The position numbers were made by a program, and so were the translations under genes. 64,000 bases of DNA from NCBI RefSeq assembly GCF_905220365.1, contig NC_061126.1, forward strand, positions 6,200,001 to 6,264,000. The letters run 5' to 3'. Source of the stretch: Vanessa cardui (lineage: Eukaryota; Arthropoda; Insecta; Lepidoptera; Nymphalidae). The notes below the pieces were generated by a model, which was given only the letters and a program-made list of their open reading frames with translations, ran no database searches and was not told where the DNA came from. Below are positions 44,801 through 55,113 of the stretch, piece after piece. The first letter of the stretch is position 1. The number at the start of each line of letters is the position of its first letter.

Positions 44801-46233
44801 AATTTGTTGTTACCAAAAGGAAACAAGACTTTCCGATTCAAGTTTTAATGGTATAATAATATATTTTTTGTATTTATATGCCTACCCACTACAGTAAAAT
44901 AGATAATTCAAACAACTAAGTGATTATAGTGTATTCCAATCGAAAAAGGTTTAAAGATAAATGATAGTTTGTGAAGGTTTATTCAATTTGCAATAAAATA
45001 TAAACAATTTCAATAGCTCATAATATTTCGGTTAGGTTAGACTTTTTATACTTTCACTGAAATTAACTTCGATAGATTATAACTTACCACAAAATATAAG
45101 GCCTGGTCGTGATTGGTCGCTCTTACAATAAGACCGGCAACTCGGAAGAACTTTTAACAGTTGACAATTTGACGCGGGACAGATTAATTGTAATCTAAAG
45201 ATAGGCGCACACTGAGGCGGGCCGCAACGCATAACAAAAATTCTCCTGAATCAGTTTCATACATTTTGTATGGGCTAACGCACACCTCAGGCTGGCCGCA
45301 ACGGGCCGCATCGCAACGCATTGGCGCATCGCTAGCCAGGCGTATTTTTGCGGCGATGTTATGCATTGCAATACGGCCCGTCTCAGTGTGCGTTAGCAGT
45401 TACTTATTTTTTCAAAACTGGGCGTAATGTTTCAAGAAGCTCAGAATATTTTTCATATGTCATTCTAAAATATTGAAAAAACTTTCTTTCATCTTCTAAT
45501 AAATCTTTAAAAAGGGAGTGAAATTCACCATACACATTTCTCTCTTTGCAAATTTCTACGTTTTCTTTTTATTTTCTTCTTCATCTCTTCGTTAAACAGC
45601 ATATTGAATAAAAAAAGCTCTTCGTCAGAACTATCCATCTTCTTAGATAGCCAAAACCTGACTGATTATAAGATATTGGGTTGCGGTGCGGCCCGATGCG
45701 CCTGCTATATGCTTTGGCGCAATTTTGCAATGCGATGCGTTGAGGCCCGCCGCGGCTATAGTTTGCGCGAGCCTTTACAGTTTAACTTCGATAGATTACA
45801 ATATAGAGAAAAATTATTTGACGAGACAGATTATAATCTAACGAATTTTTTAATCTTACGGTGACATATATAATATAATAATGACATTCTATTCAAGAAC
45901 TATGGTTATTGCACAATATAGCCAAAAAAAAAACTTTGGTATGGAGTTTCTCGTGATCGAAATAGAATAAACTTAATACTTGATGTCAAATTATTTTATC
46001 TAATGTGTCCAAAATAACCCTTATAAGTAATGCTTAACTTTATTGTTTAGGAAGCTACTACGGACGTTCTTGTAAAAGGAATGCCTACACTAGAGGATCT
46101 TGGAGTCACCCTGACAAACATGGAAGACCAGGTGCCATGGGAATTGAAGCCCTACCGTGCCTATCAGTACTACATTGACAAACTTGGAGAGTTCCCCAGA
46201 CCTCCTAATCCAAAAGTTCAACCAGCATATTAA
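41849..46233 (+). CDS. ndufa9: NADH:ubiquinone oxidoreductase subunit NDUFA9 (39 kDa)
   Basis: Seven exons: 41849-41894, 42078-42271, 42848-43071, 43185-43388, 44191-44352, 44520-44706, 46051-46233; all phases agree and give 399 aa, the usual insect length. It is an accessory subunit of mitochondrial complex I, an atypical short-chain dehydrogenase that binds NADPH at the matrix/membrane-arm junction. Residues 1 to about 40 are the probable targeting region. The Rossmann glycine motif is in VFGCTGFVGRYV (G61, G64... spacing GxxGxxG), followed by MILPYRG, VVINLIGRDYETKNF, ERFIHLSYLNA, ILRASDIYGSEDRFL and QPVYVGDVAQAILNA. The C-terminal segment contains TLEDLGV. Intron 6 carries a Harbinger remnant. 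An AATAAA lies at 46322-46327. Confidence 0.95.
42589..42643. repeat. Perfect hairpin, 24-bp arms and 7-nt loop
   Basis: Arms 42589-42612 and 42620-42643 are exactly complementary, with outer sequence TTTGGTTACAATTTGAATAT. It is in NDUFA9 intron 2. No flanking target duplication is evident. Confidence 0.92.
45203..45770 (-). mobile_element. PIF/Harbinger-like transposon remnant
   Basis: A minus-strand transposase 5' portion starts at 45638 (MDSSDEELFLFNMLFNEEMK), breaks by frameshift near 45520, and resumes as EFHSLFKDLLEDERKFFQYF RMTYEKYSELL before a stop at 45404. This resembles the N-terminus of Harbinger-type nucleases. Terminal and subterminal G/C-rich repeats of GGCGGGCCGCAACGCAT and GCGCACACTGAGGC type appear in both orientations (45207-45235, 45290-45330, 45355-45395, 45672-45770). 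The nuclease core is missing. It lies in NDUFA9 intron 6; similar TTAACTTCGATAGATTA flanks occur at about 45062 and 45782. Confidence 0.7.
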
Positions 46234-47235
46234 GAGAAACTGCTAAATTATATATATTCAGTAAAATGTTGTACATGTCAAATCTAATCCATGTGGTACA
46301 ACTCTGTAGAATGTTAAAATGAATAAATTATGTTTCGTTTTATTAAATATTTCGTTTTATATCACAATAAATCTACAGATCTTAAATAAGTACATATAAC
46401 TTCTACATTCTTACATCCAGGAAATCTTAAGAATTTCAGCCTACAGCACTGGCAATTAATAAAAGCTGTAATGTAGGCCGTTAAAATAAATGGACTTTTA
46501 GTTTTAAGGGCCAATTTTGTAACAAAGTTGAACGTAATGCCGGTAGATCTTGACGGCGAATTACAGGCGATCTATTTGAGCGAAAATATTCCTGGTTTCC
46601 GTGACATGAAAACTTGATACTATGATAGTAAAAATTGTGTAAGCAGATATATGTTAGTAGTATGTCTTGATATATATATGTATATATTTACATTAGTACA
46701 TAAGCTAGATAACCCATAAGGCTACCAGCGATCATATTCTAACCGCCTGGCCCCGGGAAATTCGCCGACGCGAAATTTCGCGCGGTGTGAACGGCCACGC
46801 GGTAAAAGTACTAGGAAATTTTGTAACATCTTTATCGTATACAGGTTTATTAACTGTGATTTGTATTAATTCACCACAAACTTTGAATTAAATAAGATAA
46901 AACTATACTGTAATTCTTGAAGTTTTGTTAGTGATTTTTATTATATTCACATAATTGTCATTAACCATACAAAAAAATTTATTACTCATTTATACTATGT
47001 TGTTATGTAACCTGAATTATGCACAGTATTAGGTGTACTGTGCTTTTGTAAAAATAAATAATAATAATATTAATACAACAAATTAAATGAATAGCTTCCA
47101 GATGTAATAGTCTTTTGTCATTGATATTTTTCAATTACTAATATTGTATTTGAAAATTATATAGCAAATTTTTTTTTTTAATAGGTATTGTAAATTAGAC
47201 GACAAAGTGTGGATAATTTTTTTTATTAAGCTTAA
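46234..47235. other. Convergent intergenic region, NDUFA9 and RpS10
   Basis: It contains the NDUFA9 3' UTR with AATAAA at 46322 and the RpS10 3' UTR. A GC-rich patch at about 46742-46804 includes the 14-bp palindrome CGCGAAATTTCGCG. No other gene is seen. Confidence 0.6.
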
Positions 47236-48479
47236 TTAAGGAGCTGGTCTGCCACGGCCAAATCCTCCTCTCTGTAACAATGAACAAATTTTATGTTAAG
47301 CATTTAAATTAAGTTACTGTGGAATGGTAATGATTATTTATATGAATTGAAATTTACTTATGTACATGAATTGAACTGTACCTACAATATGTTTTATTTA
47401 AAGAAATTTAAAAAAATGTTAAGTAACAAGTCTATTGTTCAATCAGTTTAAGATATTTTATATTCTCATTCTTCTGAAAATATTTATTTAATTGTATGTC
47501 AAGAGAAAACTTATTAAAATTAATGAATTATAAATACTCACGAATTCAACTCTGCCAGAGCCAGGGCCAACATCAGCCTTCTTATCATGTGGTGCATCAG
47601 GTGTGGTAGGTGCACGACGGTACATGGATCTGTCTTCAGCAGAGCGAGCTGGGGCATCGGAGCGGCCAACAGCACCACGACGGACTGTCTCAATACGCAC
47701 TGAGCGCTTAAGTGTAGCGGGCACAATTTCAGGTGGCAGATGAAGGAAGATCCTTAGGTATTCAATACCTTCATTTGTAAGATACCTAGAAAAATTTATC
47801 AATCATTGTCATGATACTACGAAATAATTTAAAATAGGTACAAAATATTTAGGGAGTTTCTATGATTCAATACAAAACTCAAATGAACAAAATTTTTAGT
47901 AGTTATACTTTAAACAACTTAAATCTGTTTTCAGAACATAATATGGTTATAATCACTCTTATGGACTGTCTTGTCATCTGAAGTTATAATTTTAAGCTGG
48001 TGGTTTAGAAGCTAACATGACGCATTAGATCATTATTACAATACTTGATCTTTAACTTTTTATTATCGTGATAAATCTACAATAATTAATTGATCTTTGA
48101 TAATAAATATTATTTCACTATAGTATCCATGCACGAGTACAGAAATATGTATTCAATAAACACAATAGTTCAAGGACAATGAATTCAGTAAGTAGCTTTT
48201 AGACTATAACTTTTTACTTTAAAACACCACTGTCACATACGTGTAATTAACTCAAAATAGACTAATAATCAGTACGTACCAGTAGAAATGCCTCCACGCA
48301 AATTGTTCCTTCACATAACCTCTAGATTTTAATGATTGCATTGCCTTAATAACTTGAAGGTTGGGAATCTTTTCAAGATCCGGATGCTTGGGTGCATGGT
48401 AATCTTTTTTGGCTACCATGACACCCTCTTTGAAGAGGAATTCATAGATCGCAACGCGATTCTGTTTTGGCATCAACAT
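47236..48479 (-). CDS. RpS10: Ribosomal protein S10 (eS10)
   Basis: Three coding exons: 48479-48280, 47785-47542, 47271-47236; 159 aa, as in other insects. eS10 lies at the beak of the 40S subunit near the mRNA entry channel and is ubiquitinated in collided ribosomes. The sequence is clear from MLMPKQNRVAIYEFLFKEGV through WRHFYWYLTNEGIEYLR, then FLHLPPEIVPATLK, to a GGFGRGRPAP tail (the Gly/Arg C-terminus typical of eS10). The start codon follows a non-coding exon part with acceptor at 48493. It is convergent with NDUFA9. Confidence 0.97.
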
Positions 48480-48679
48480 CTTGACCCACTACCTAAAACA
48501 TTGAGACATTCAATATTATAAACCAAAAGGTTAAGTATTTCAACTTTTCTAATACACAATAATATTAAATATTGATATTTTAACTGCAGAAATATCATTT
48601 TAAATACTTTAGAAATAAATGTTTTTAGTGTATTTCACTGATTGTTAGGATAAATTCAGATTTTATTACAAAACACTAC

Positions 48680-48708
48680 CTTTCGCCTATTTTGACAACA
48701 GAAAAGAG
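48680..48708 (-). promoter_or_regulatory. RpS10: RpS10 transcription start with 5' TOP motif and 5' UTR exon
   Basis: On the minus strand CTCTTTTCTGTTGTC begins the likely transcript, a terminal oligopyrimidine tract expected for ribosomal protein mRNAs, and the exon ends GGCGAAAG followed by donor GTAGTG. The matching acceptor TGTTTTAG ends at 48493, 13 bases before the ATG. TOP tracts allow mTOR/LARP1 control of translation (known for the family). Confidence 0.6.
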
Positions 48709-49059
48709 GTTAAAATTGTTTTACCACAGATTGCCAACACTTTCTGTCATTTATAATTTGACATTAACAGATATTGCCGTTCGAAAACTTTTTTTCTAAA
48801 ACAGAAAGTTTATTATATCTGGACTTATCAATTCAAACATCAATTTCAAACAACTGCATAATCATTGCTTTTTTTAAAGTTTTGACGATATGTTTTAAAT
48901 TATTTATGTCTTTCATAGTAATCTATAAAATTCCTTATATAATATGTGACGTGTAGACACCGGCCATACTACATTTTTCGGCAAAAAATCGACGATAACC
49001 AGAACAAACTTGCATCTGAAATCGTGTCTTTATCAAAATAAGTCTTGTTTGGCTACAAA

Positions 49060-49350
49060 ATACAACAACAACAACATCAGACTGTAAATTTCCCACTGCT
49101 TTGCTAAGGCCTCCTCTATCTACTTTGTTTTTGAGGAGAAGGTTTTGGTACATATTTCCCCACGCCGTAGATTGGTGTAATACTGATGTGGGAGAATTTT
49201 TATGAAATTCGACGCATTCAGGTTTCATCACAATGTTTTCCTTCTCCGCCAAACACGAAATATATTAGAAACACAAATTAAGCACGTGAATATTCAGTGC
49301 TGCTTGCCTGGGCTTGAACTTATCAAGCAAACCACTTATCCATCTCAGCT
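49060..49350 (-). mobile_element. Older Metulj-like SINE
   Basis: A diverged reverse copy: CAACAACAACATCAGACTGT, GCTAAGGCCTCCTC, GGTTTCATCACAATGTTTTC and GCTTGCCTGGGCTTGAAC. No clear target duplication remains. Confidence 0.8.
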
Positions 49351-49464
49351 TAAAAAAATTGCGACATTCTTACACAAACATAATACAATACATTTTATTT
49401 TTAAGCAAACGTGCCTGAGATTGCTATGCCTGATGGAAAGTGACTAAACCGCTATTAGTATATG

Positions 49465-49540
49465 TTTCGAACCTTCTCCTCAAACGGAAAGGTGGCCTTA
49501 GCCTAGCAGTAAGAAATTTACAGGCTGTTGTTGTTGTTGT
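49465..49540 (+). mobile_element. Metulj-like SINE 3' fragment
   Basis: TTCGAACCTTCTCCTCAAAC, GGCCTTAGCCTAGCAGTAAG and ACAGGCTGTTGTTGTTGTTG form the 3' end of the SINE with its tail. The 5' half is missing. Confidence 0.75.
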
Positions 49541-49609
49541 CCCAGCTTAAGAACAGACTCATAAAGTTAAAACATATTTACATAATATCTAATTTAGAGG
49601 CCTATTTTT

Positions 49610-49880
49610 AACCGTAAACTTCAAAAAAAGGAGGAGGTTCTCAATTCGTCGGGGCCTTTTTTTATTTTTTTATTTTTTATGTATGTTACCGAATTACTCG
49701 AAGGTGGCTGGGCCGATTTTGACAATTCTTTTTTTGTTTGAAAGGGCATGTTTTGCAGGTGGTCCCATTGTCAGGAGATCAGGATCTGATGATGGGATCC
49801 TGGAGAAATCGAGGGAACTCCTCAAATTTTATAGGCACACCTATAGTGATTTCGTTTTTATTCAAAGTGCCTAGGCCATA
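49610..49880 (+). repeat. Dispersed repeat, 'AAAAGGAGGAGGTT' family
   Basis: It opens with AAACTTCAAAAAAAGGAGGA GGTTCTCAATTCGTC, a motif also at 52538-52570. It continues with TTTTTATGTATGTTACCG, GGTGGCTGGGCCGATTTTGA and CCTGGAGAAATCGAGG. A relative lies at 40460-40650. No ORF of interest. Family not named. Confidence 0.65.
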
Positions 49881-50529
49881 TGCTCACGAAAAGTGACATT
49901 TGATGAAGTGGAACTGATGATGAAGACCACAACTGGTAATCAGAACCTATTAGTAAGTAACTATTTTACAGGTTTAGTTCTATTTCCTTAAGATAGTCGC
50001 CAAGCAATTGATGTTAGTAAACATGCCTATGATGAAGTCTAGCTAATGGTGGACTACCAGGAGAATTCCTCAATGATTAACGGCATTGCATCGGGAAAAA
50101 TGGTATTGTCTAATTGGCGATGAACAGTTAACATTAGGCTATTGTAACTTAGGTAACGCTTAATTTGAGTTGCAGTCCACATCGTATTGAAACGGCGTTG
50201 AGTTATGTTTAGAGTCGAAAGCCGAAATGTACTGAGTATAATAAAGTGAATGACAAACACTACCAATTGTAATTATAAATAACAAAACAACACTGAAAAG
50301 CATTAAATAAATTTTTATAAATAAAAAAAACCGCCTTCAAAAATGAACTAAAAAGAAAAAAATAATCAGTTACATCCATATCCAATTTACGATTTTTTAA
50401 TCACCTTTTGAAGTCGGTCTGTGTAACTACCGACGTAAATTCATCATATGTATGACACACAAGGTTTATGATTATGCAAGAAATTATCATATATAATACT
50501 TTTTTTTTTAAATAGTTATTATACATACA

Positions 50530-50757
50530 TATAAGATCTGAGATGGCCCAGTGGTTGGAACGCGTGCATGAACGTGTGCGCTCGGCGGTGAAGGAAAACA
50601 TCGTGAGGAAACCTGCGTGTGTCAAATTTCATTGAAATTCTGCCACATGTGCATTGCACCAACCCGCATTGGAACAGCGTGGTAGAATATGTTCCAAACC
50701 CTCTCCGTAATGGAAGAGGAGGCCTTATCCCAGCAGTGGGAAAGTTACAGGCTGTTA
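50530..50757 (+). mobile_element. Metulj-like SINE with internal deletion
   Basis: The head (GAGATGGCCCAGTGGTTGGAACGCG) is joined, after CATGAACGTGTGC, directly to the CGGTGAAGGAAAACATCGTG body, so the B-box region is lost. It ends GTTACAGGCTGTTATTTACT without a (GTT)n tail. Confidence 0.85.
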
Positions 50758-51029
50758 TTTACTTACTCTAGTTATTACATAAATTGTGTTTGGCTTTTCG
50801 AACACATATTAATGTGTATGTATGTGTATGTCACGAGTCTATATGTATTATCTATGCCAAGCGTCGACTGACTGTGACTAGTTGACATTTGTCAAAGACG
50901 TCAAATATTAATTAAACTTTCTACGGTATCCTCGCTTCATTATTTGGATACAGAGACTTTTACAGATTTCAAATATTAAATGTAGATTTTAATATATAGT
51001 GTACATTATTACAAAACAAGAAAGATAAT

Positions 51030-51998
51030 ATGGATTTCCAAAACCGCCCTGGCGGTAAAACCGGTGGAGGAGGTGTAGCATCATGGTCCGAAAGCAATCG
51101 CGATCGCCGCGAAAGACTTCGGCAATTAGCTTTAGAGACTATAGATTTAAATAAAGATCCATATTTTATGAAAAATCATTTGGGTAAGTTGCTAATAAAA
51201 TTAAAATAAATAAAATGTGTGTTTATAGTTTTTTGAAATTATTGATTTTCATATAACCTAATTAATTTGTTACCGTTTTTCAGGTTCATATGAATGTAAA
51301 TTGTGTTTAACACTCCACAATAATGAAGGCAGTTACTTGGCTCATACCCAAGGAAAGAAGCATCAAGCTAACTTGGCGCGCAGAGCTGCTAAGGAAGCTA
51401 AGGAAGCTCCACAACAGTTAGCCCCTGAGAAACCAAGAATTGAACCTAAAAAGTTCGTTAAAATTGGTAGACCCGGTTATAGAGTAACTAAGCAAAAAGA
51501 CCCAGAAAATGGACAGCAAAGTTTGCTATTTCAAGTTGATTATCCTGGTACAGACAATATTATTAATATATTACTTTTTTTAGTCACATCATAATTGAAT
51601 GACAAATAAATATTTATTTGAATTTTTCAGAAATTGCTGAAGGTGTCCAACCCAGACATCGTTTTATGTCAGCTTATGAGCAGAAAATTGAACCACCAGA
51701 TCGTAGGTGGCAATACCTTCTTTTTGCTGCTGAGCCTTATGAAACAATAGCTTTTAAAGTGCCCAGCCGTGAGGTAGAAAAACATGATTCTAAGTTCTGG
51801 ACCCACTGGAACAAAGACACAAAACAGTTTTTCCTCCAATTTGCATTTAAAATGGAACCACTAAGAATGCCTCCTCCTCCTCCGAAGATGTGGGAAAACC
51901 ATGGTATTAGGTTGCCTCCACCACCTGGGGCCCCAATGATGGGTGTACCGCCTCCACCCCCATTACTGCCTGTACCCCCACCCCCTCCATCTATGTAA
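51030..51998 (+). CDS. Sf3a2: Splicing factor 3A subunit 2 (SF3a66)
   Basis: Three exons: 51030-51183, 51284-51547, 51631-51998; 261 aa, close to the fly protein. SF3A2 is part of the SF3a heterotrimer of U2 snRNP and works in pre-spliceosome assembly at the branch site. Visible parts are the N-terminus MDFQNRPGGKTGGGGVASWS, a matrin-type C2H2 finger (C56, C59, H72, H78), the central conserved domain (KKFVKIGRPGYRVTKQ, RWQYLLFAAEPYETIAFKVP, FWTHWNKDTKQFFLQFAFK), and a short Pro-rich tail ending PVPPPPPSM. The ATG is the first in the transcript frame. AATAAA signals lie at about 52019-52030. Confidence 0.97.
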
Positions 51999-53440
51999 TT
52001 TAGTTAGGTTATGAATATTAATAAATAAATATAAATTTTCTGTATACATATTTTTTTACCATCTAAGCCTTAAGATAATTGATATTTCACTAAAGTTAAG
52101 AGTTTATTTAATTTAATTTAAAAAAAAATTAAAGAGCCTTTTTAAAATTCTAGCCTAATACATAATTATGTATCAACTACAATACAAATGTTATGACATA
52201 TAAATGATAATGATACGGTAAATATTACAATAACTTTGTGGTTTTTTACTTATTTCACTTATTTTAAACTATAAATATTGCAGTTGTATATATTTAAATG
52301 TGCAATTAAATATGTTTAGGGCTTAGTGCTTACCCAACGCCAGTTAGCATGTCCTGCACTTAGGCACACGCGATTTCGTAAACTACAAAATTTTAAGATA
52401 TAAAAAACGAAAGTAACATTAATAATAATGTCATACTGCTTAACGGACTCTTCCGTTTAGACGAGGACACGCTACTTCATAGTGTTTGTGAGTACAAATG
52501 AAAAATGCTAATCTGCAACATGCCGGTTTTTCAACCGACTTCAAAAAGGAGGAGGTTATCAATTCGTCTGTATTTTTTTTCAAAACGTCTTTACCGCCAT
52601 GACAGAGTTAGGTACATAAAATTAACTTGTGTTTAAATTTACTGCATAGAGTAAATTCGTTGTCGCCCAAGGCATCGCTCGTGTTTTACGGGTTGATGGT
52701 TGTTTTAGATATAAAAAGTAGATATGCCCGTCGTTGAGGTTCATACAAAATTAGGTTCAGTGGTTTGGTTATGAAAGAGTGACAGACAGAGATACTTTCG
52801 CATTTACGATACTAGTATAGATCATTTACGATTCCGCTAGCAATAAAATTACAAATTGGTGTTTTTGATTGAAGTAGAATATCGGGTACCTTAGATATAA
52901 AGTTTTTTAGATTTTCATAATTTTTTATCAAGAAAGTTTATTTGTTAAATATATTTGTCATTCTACATGATACAATGTTAGTAAATAACTGTTTATTTTT
53001 ATATAACAAGCAAATAAGAACAAAAATCTTTTCATCTGACTATATTATATATGAGAAGAATAGGGTACTTTCGGTAATAAAATATAAATTATGAAAGTTG
53101 ATAAAACTTAAAGATTATATGGAAATATACTTAGAAACTCTGATTTGAGTCATAAAAGCATACTATTACTTTATTATACTAAATTAAAAAGTCGTAATTT
53201 TTAATCTACATGTTACATGAACTAAAACACGAGCCGCCATGGTGTGACGTAAGTGCGGCAAATACGGTCGGTTCAGTGTTAAGTTATCAACAGTTAAACT
53301 ATATCTATCGACTTTAACTTCTGGGATTTACTTTAAAATGTTAAATTAAGTTAATAGTTTTTTTTTAATTAATGAAATAAAAAAAATCGAAGTAAATTTT
53401 ATTTGTACGTGTATTTATTAACATACAAACGGCATTTGTA
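51999..53440. other. Intergenic, Helitron-like and other repeats
   Basis: It includes the SF3A2 3' UTR, a GACTTCAAAAAGGAGGAGGT repeat scrap at 52538-52570, and a Helitron-like element at about 52655-52825 (CCCAAGGCATCGCTCG, AGGTTCAGTGGTTTGG, ending CATTTACGATACTAGTATAG ATC). No exon is seen. Confidence 0.6.
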
Positions 53441-53444
53441 AAAT

Positions 53445-54400
53445 TAGAATCATCATCATCATCAGCCTGTTTTTGTCCACTCTTGGCCTCTCTATGTGCA
53501 CGCCACTGTGGACTTTCACCGGCAATTCGCATCCAGCTCCTGCCTGCTGCCTTGCATACATTGGTTGGTTTTGGTTCTTTGACGGATTACCTCATTTCTG
53601 ATGTGATCCCTCAGTGAAACGCCGAGCATAGCCCTTTCTAAAGCATGCCGAGCGACTTTAAACTGGTAGACCAGCCTTGTCGTGAGTGTCCACGTTTCGG
53701 CTCCAAATATCATGATGGGTAGGACGCACTGGTTAAAGACTTTCGTCTTGAGGCACTGTGGGATCGACTATGTAAAAATTCGATGTAACTTCTCAACTGC
53801 CCAACCTAGCTGAATTTTTCTATTCACCTCGTCCTCAAGGTTGGTTCTACCTAATCGCAGAGTCTGCCCGAGGTAGACATATTTTTGAACAACTTCGAGA
53901 ACGGTATCGTGTATCGCAGTCGGTTCCGGTAGAACATGTTCTATGAATATGGAAAGGGTTGGCTGTGGGCTGGTCATATTTGTCGTAGAACTGACAACCG
54001 TTGGGGTAAACGTGTTCTAGAGTGGAGACCGCGTCTCGGTAAACGTAGTGTAGGACGTCCTCTGGCATGTTGGAGTGACGATATACACAAGACGGCAGGC
54101 AGGAGCTGGATGCGAGTCGCAGGAGAAAGACCACAGTGGCGTGCACTTGGAGAGGCTTATGTCCAGCTGTGGACAAAAATGGGCCGATGATGATGATTAT
54201 GGTGCCGTATCCGGTCCGAAACACGGCCTGTTCCGAGGGTTGGAATTCGTCAAATCTTCGCGCAAGGCGGTTTGTGATGACTCTTGAAAACAGGTTATAG
54301 ACGTGGCTCAGTAGGGATATGGGACGATAGTTCTTCAGCGGGGCCTCCTTTTTGAAGAACAGGACGACCACACTCCTACTCCACGCCTCCGGAGAGGAAA
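53445..54400 (-). mobile_element. Rearranged non-LTR retrotransposon with an opposite-strand 3' copy inside
   Basis: Minus strand, right part (54371-54225): FFKKEAPLKNYRPISLLSHV YNLF and EQAVFRTGYGT, reverse transcriptase motifs. Minus strand, left part (53935-53445): DTVLEVVQKYVYLGQTLRLG, PIMIFGAETWTLTTRL and ALERAMLGVSLRD, the RT C-terminal region of the same kind of element. Between them, on the + strand (about 53936-54205), is WAGHICRRTDNRWGKRVLEW RPRLGKRSVGRP... ending in a stop, the 3' end of a related element. Both 3' ends carry GAT-type repeats (53452-53466 complement and 54184-54197). The catalytic YADD region is absent. Non-functional. Confidence 0.8.
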
Positions 54401-55113
54401 AAAACAGAATGTCTGTCGTATTTATGAATATGGACTGTTATTTATACAGGTGTGACATCATCAAAATGACTGACAGCGTTTTTTGCGGGAATAAAAAGGT
54501 TTAAATTTTATTATCATTCGCAAGAAAAGGTGCTTATTTTGGCCAAATATATTTTTGTGGTTTTTATGAGGATATACAACATATACAAATAAACTGGCAA
54601 TAGAATACAACAATACTAAGAGATAGGGAACCCATAAAGACTGGCGCCGTAATGTTTTACATAACATACATAACGTTTACACCTACCCATAAGAAGTGAA
54701 CGTAAAAGATGATTAACTAAAATTAATAAGTTTTATAGTCTTTGGAGTTTTATGAATAACAGTTTTTTTTATAAACTTCTTTAAGTTTAAGTTCTTTAAG
54801 TCTTAAAAAATTATAATTCCGTATTTTTTAACTGGTCACCCTATATTTCAATAATTCAAAGCGTGATTTGGAACGTAGATTTAACGGTCACTGACTGAGC
54901 GTTAAGGAATTGAATACAAAAGAAATCAAAACAAAGGTTTCGTCCTTTTATTTTCGCGCGCGATTTCTGGCAGCCAGTAGACATTAAACAGTATATGCTC
55001 TAGTTTACGGTGAAATTATTAAATTTAATTGTTTGGTTACTATTATAAGAATTAGGAAGATTTTTAATTTATTTAGTTAAAGAATTAATAAAAGTATACA
55101 TATTAATTGAAGT
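54401..55113. other. Upstream region of the coiled-coil gene
   Basis: AT-rich, no exon or recognised repeat apart from a TTCGCGCGCGA palindromic patch near 54954-54965. The promoter of the coiled-coil gene is probably within 54.9-55.1 kb, but no core element is certain. Confidence 0.45.

Larger units (their letters stand above)
48709..51029. other. Divergent intergenic region RpS10/SF3A2, SINE-rich
   Basis: No coding exon. It holds three SINE segments (49060-49350, 49465-49540, 50530-50757), a dispersed repeat at about 49610-49880 and related scraps near 50330-50430 (complement pair AACCGCCTTCAAAAA and TTTTGAAGTCGGT). The SF3A2 promoter should lie near 50.93 kb. Confidence 0.6.

Noticed and set aside
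46735..46805. GC-rich patch as a CpG promoter
   Set aside because: It lies between two 3' UTRs with no gene starting nearby; the short palindrome alone does not support a regulatory call.
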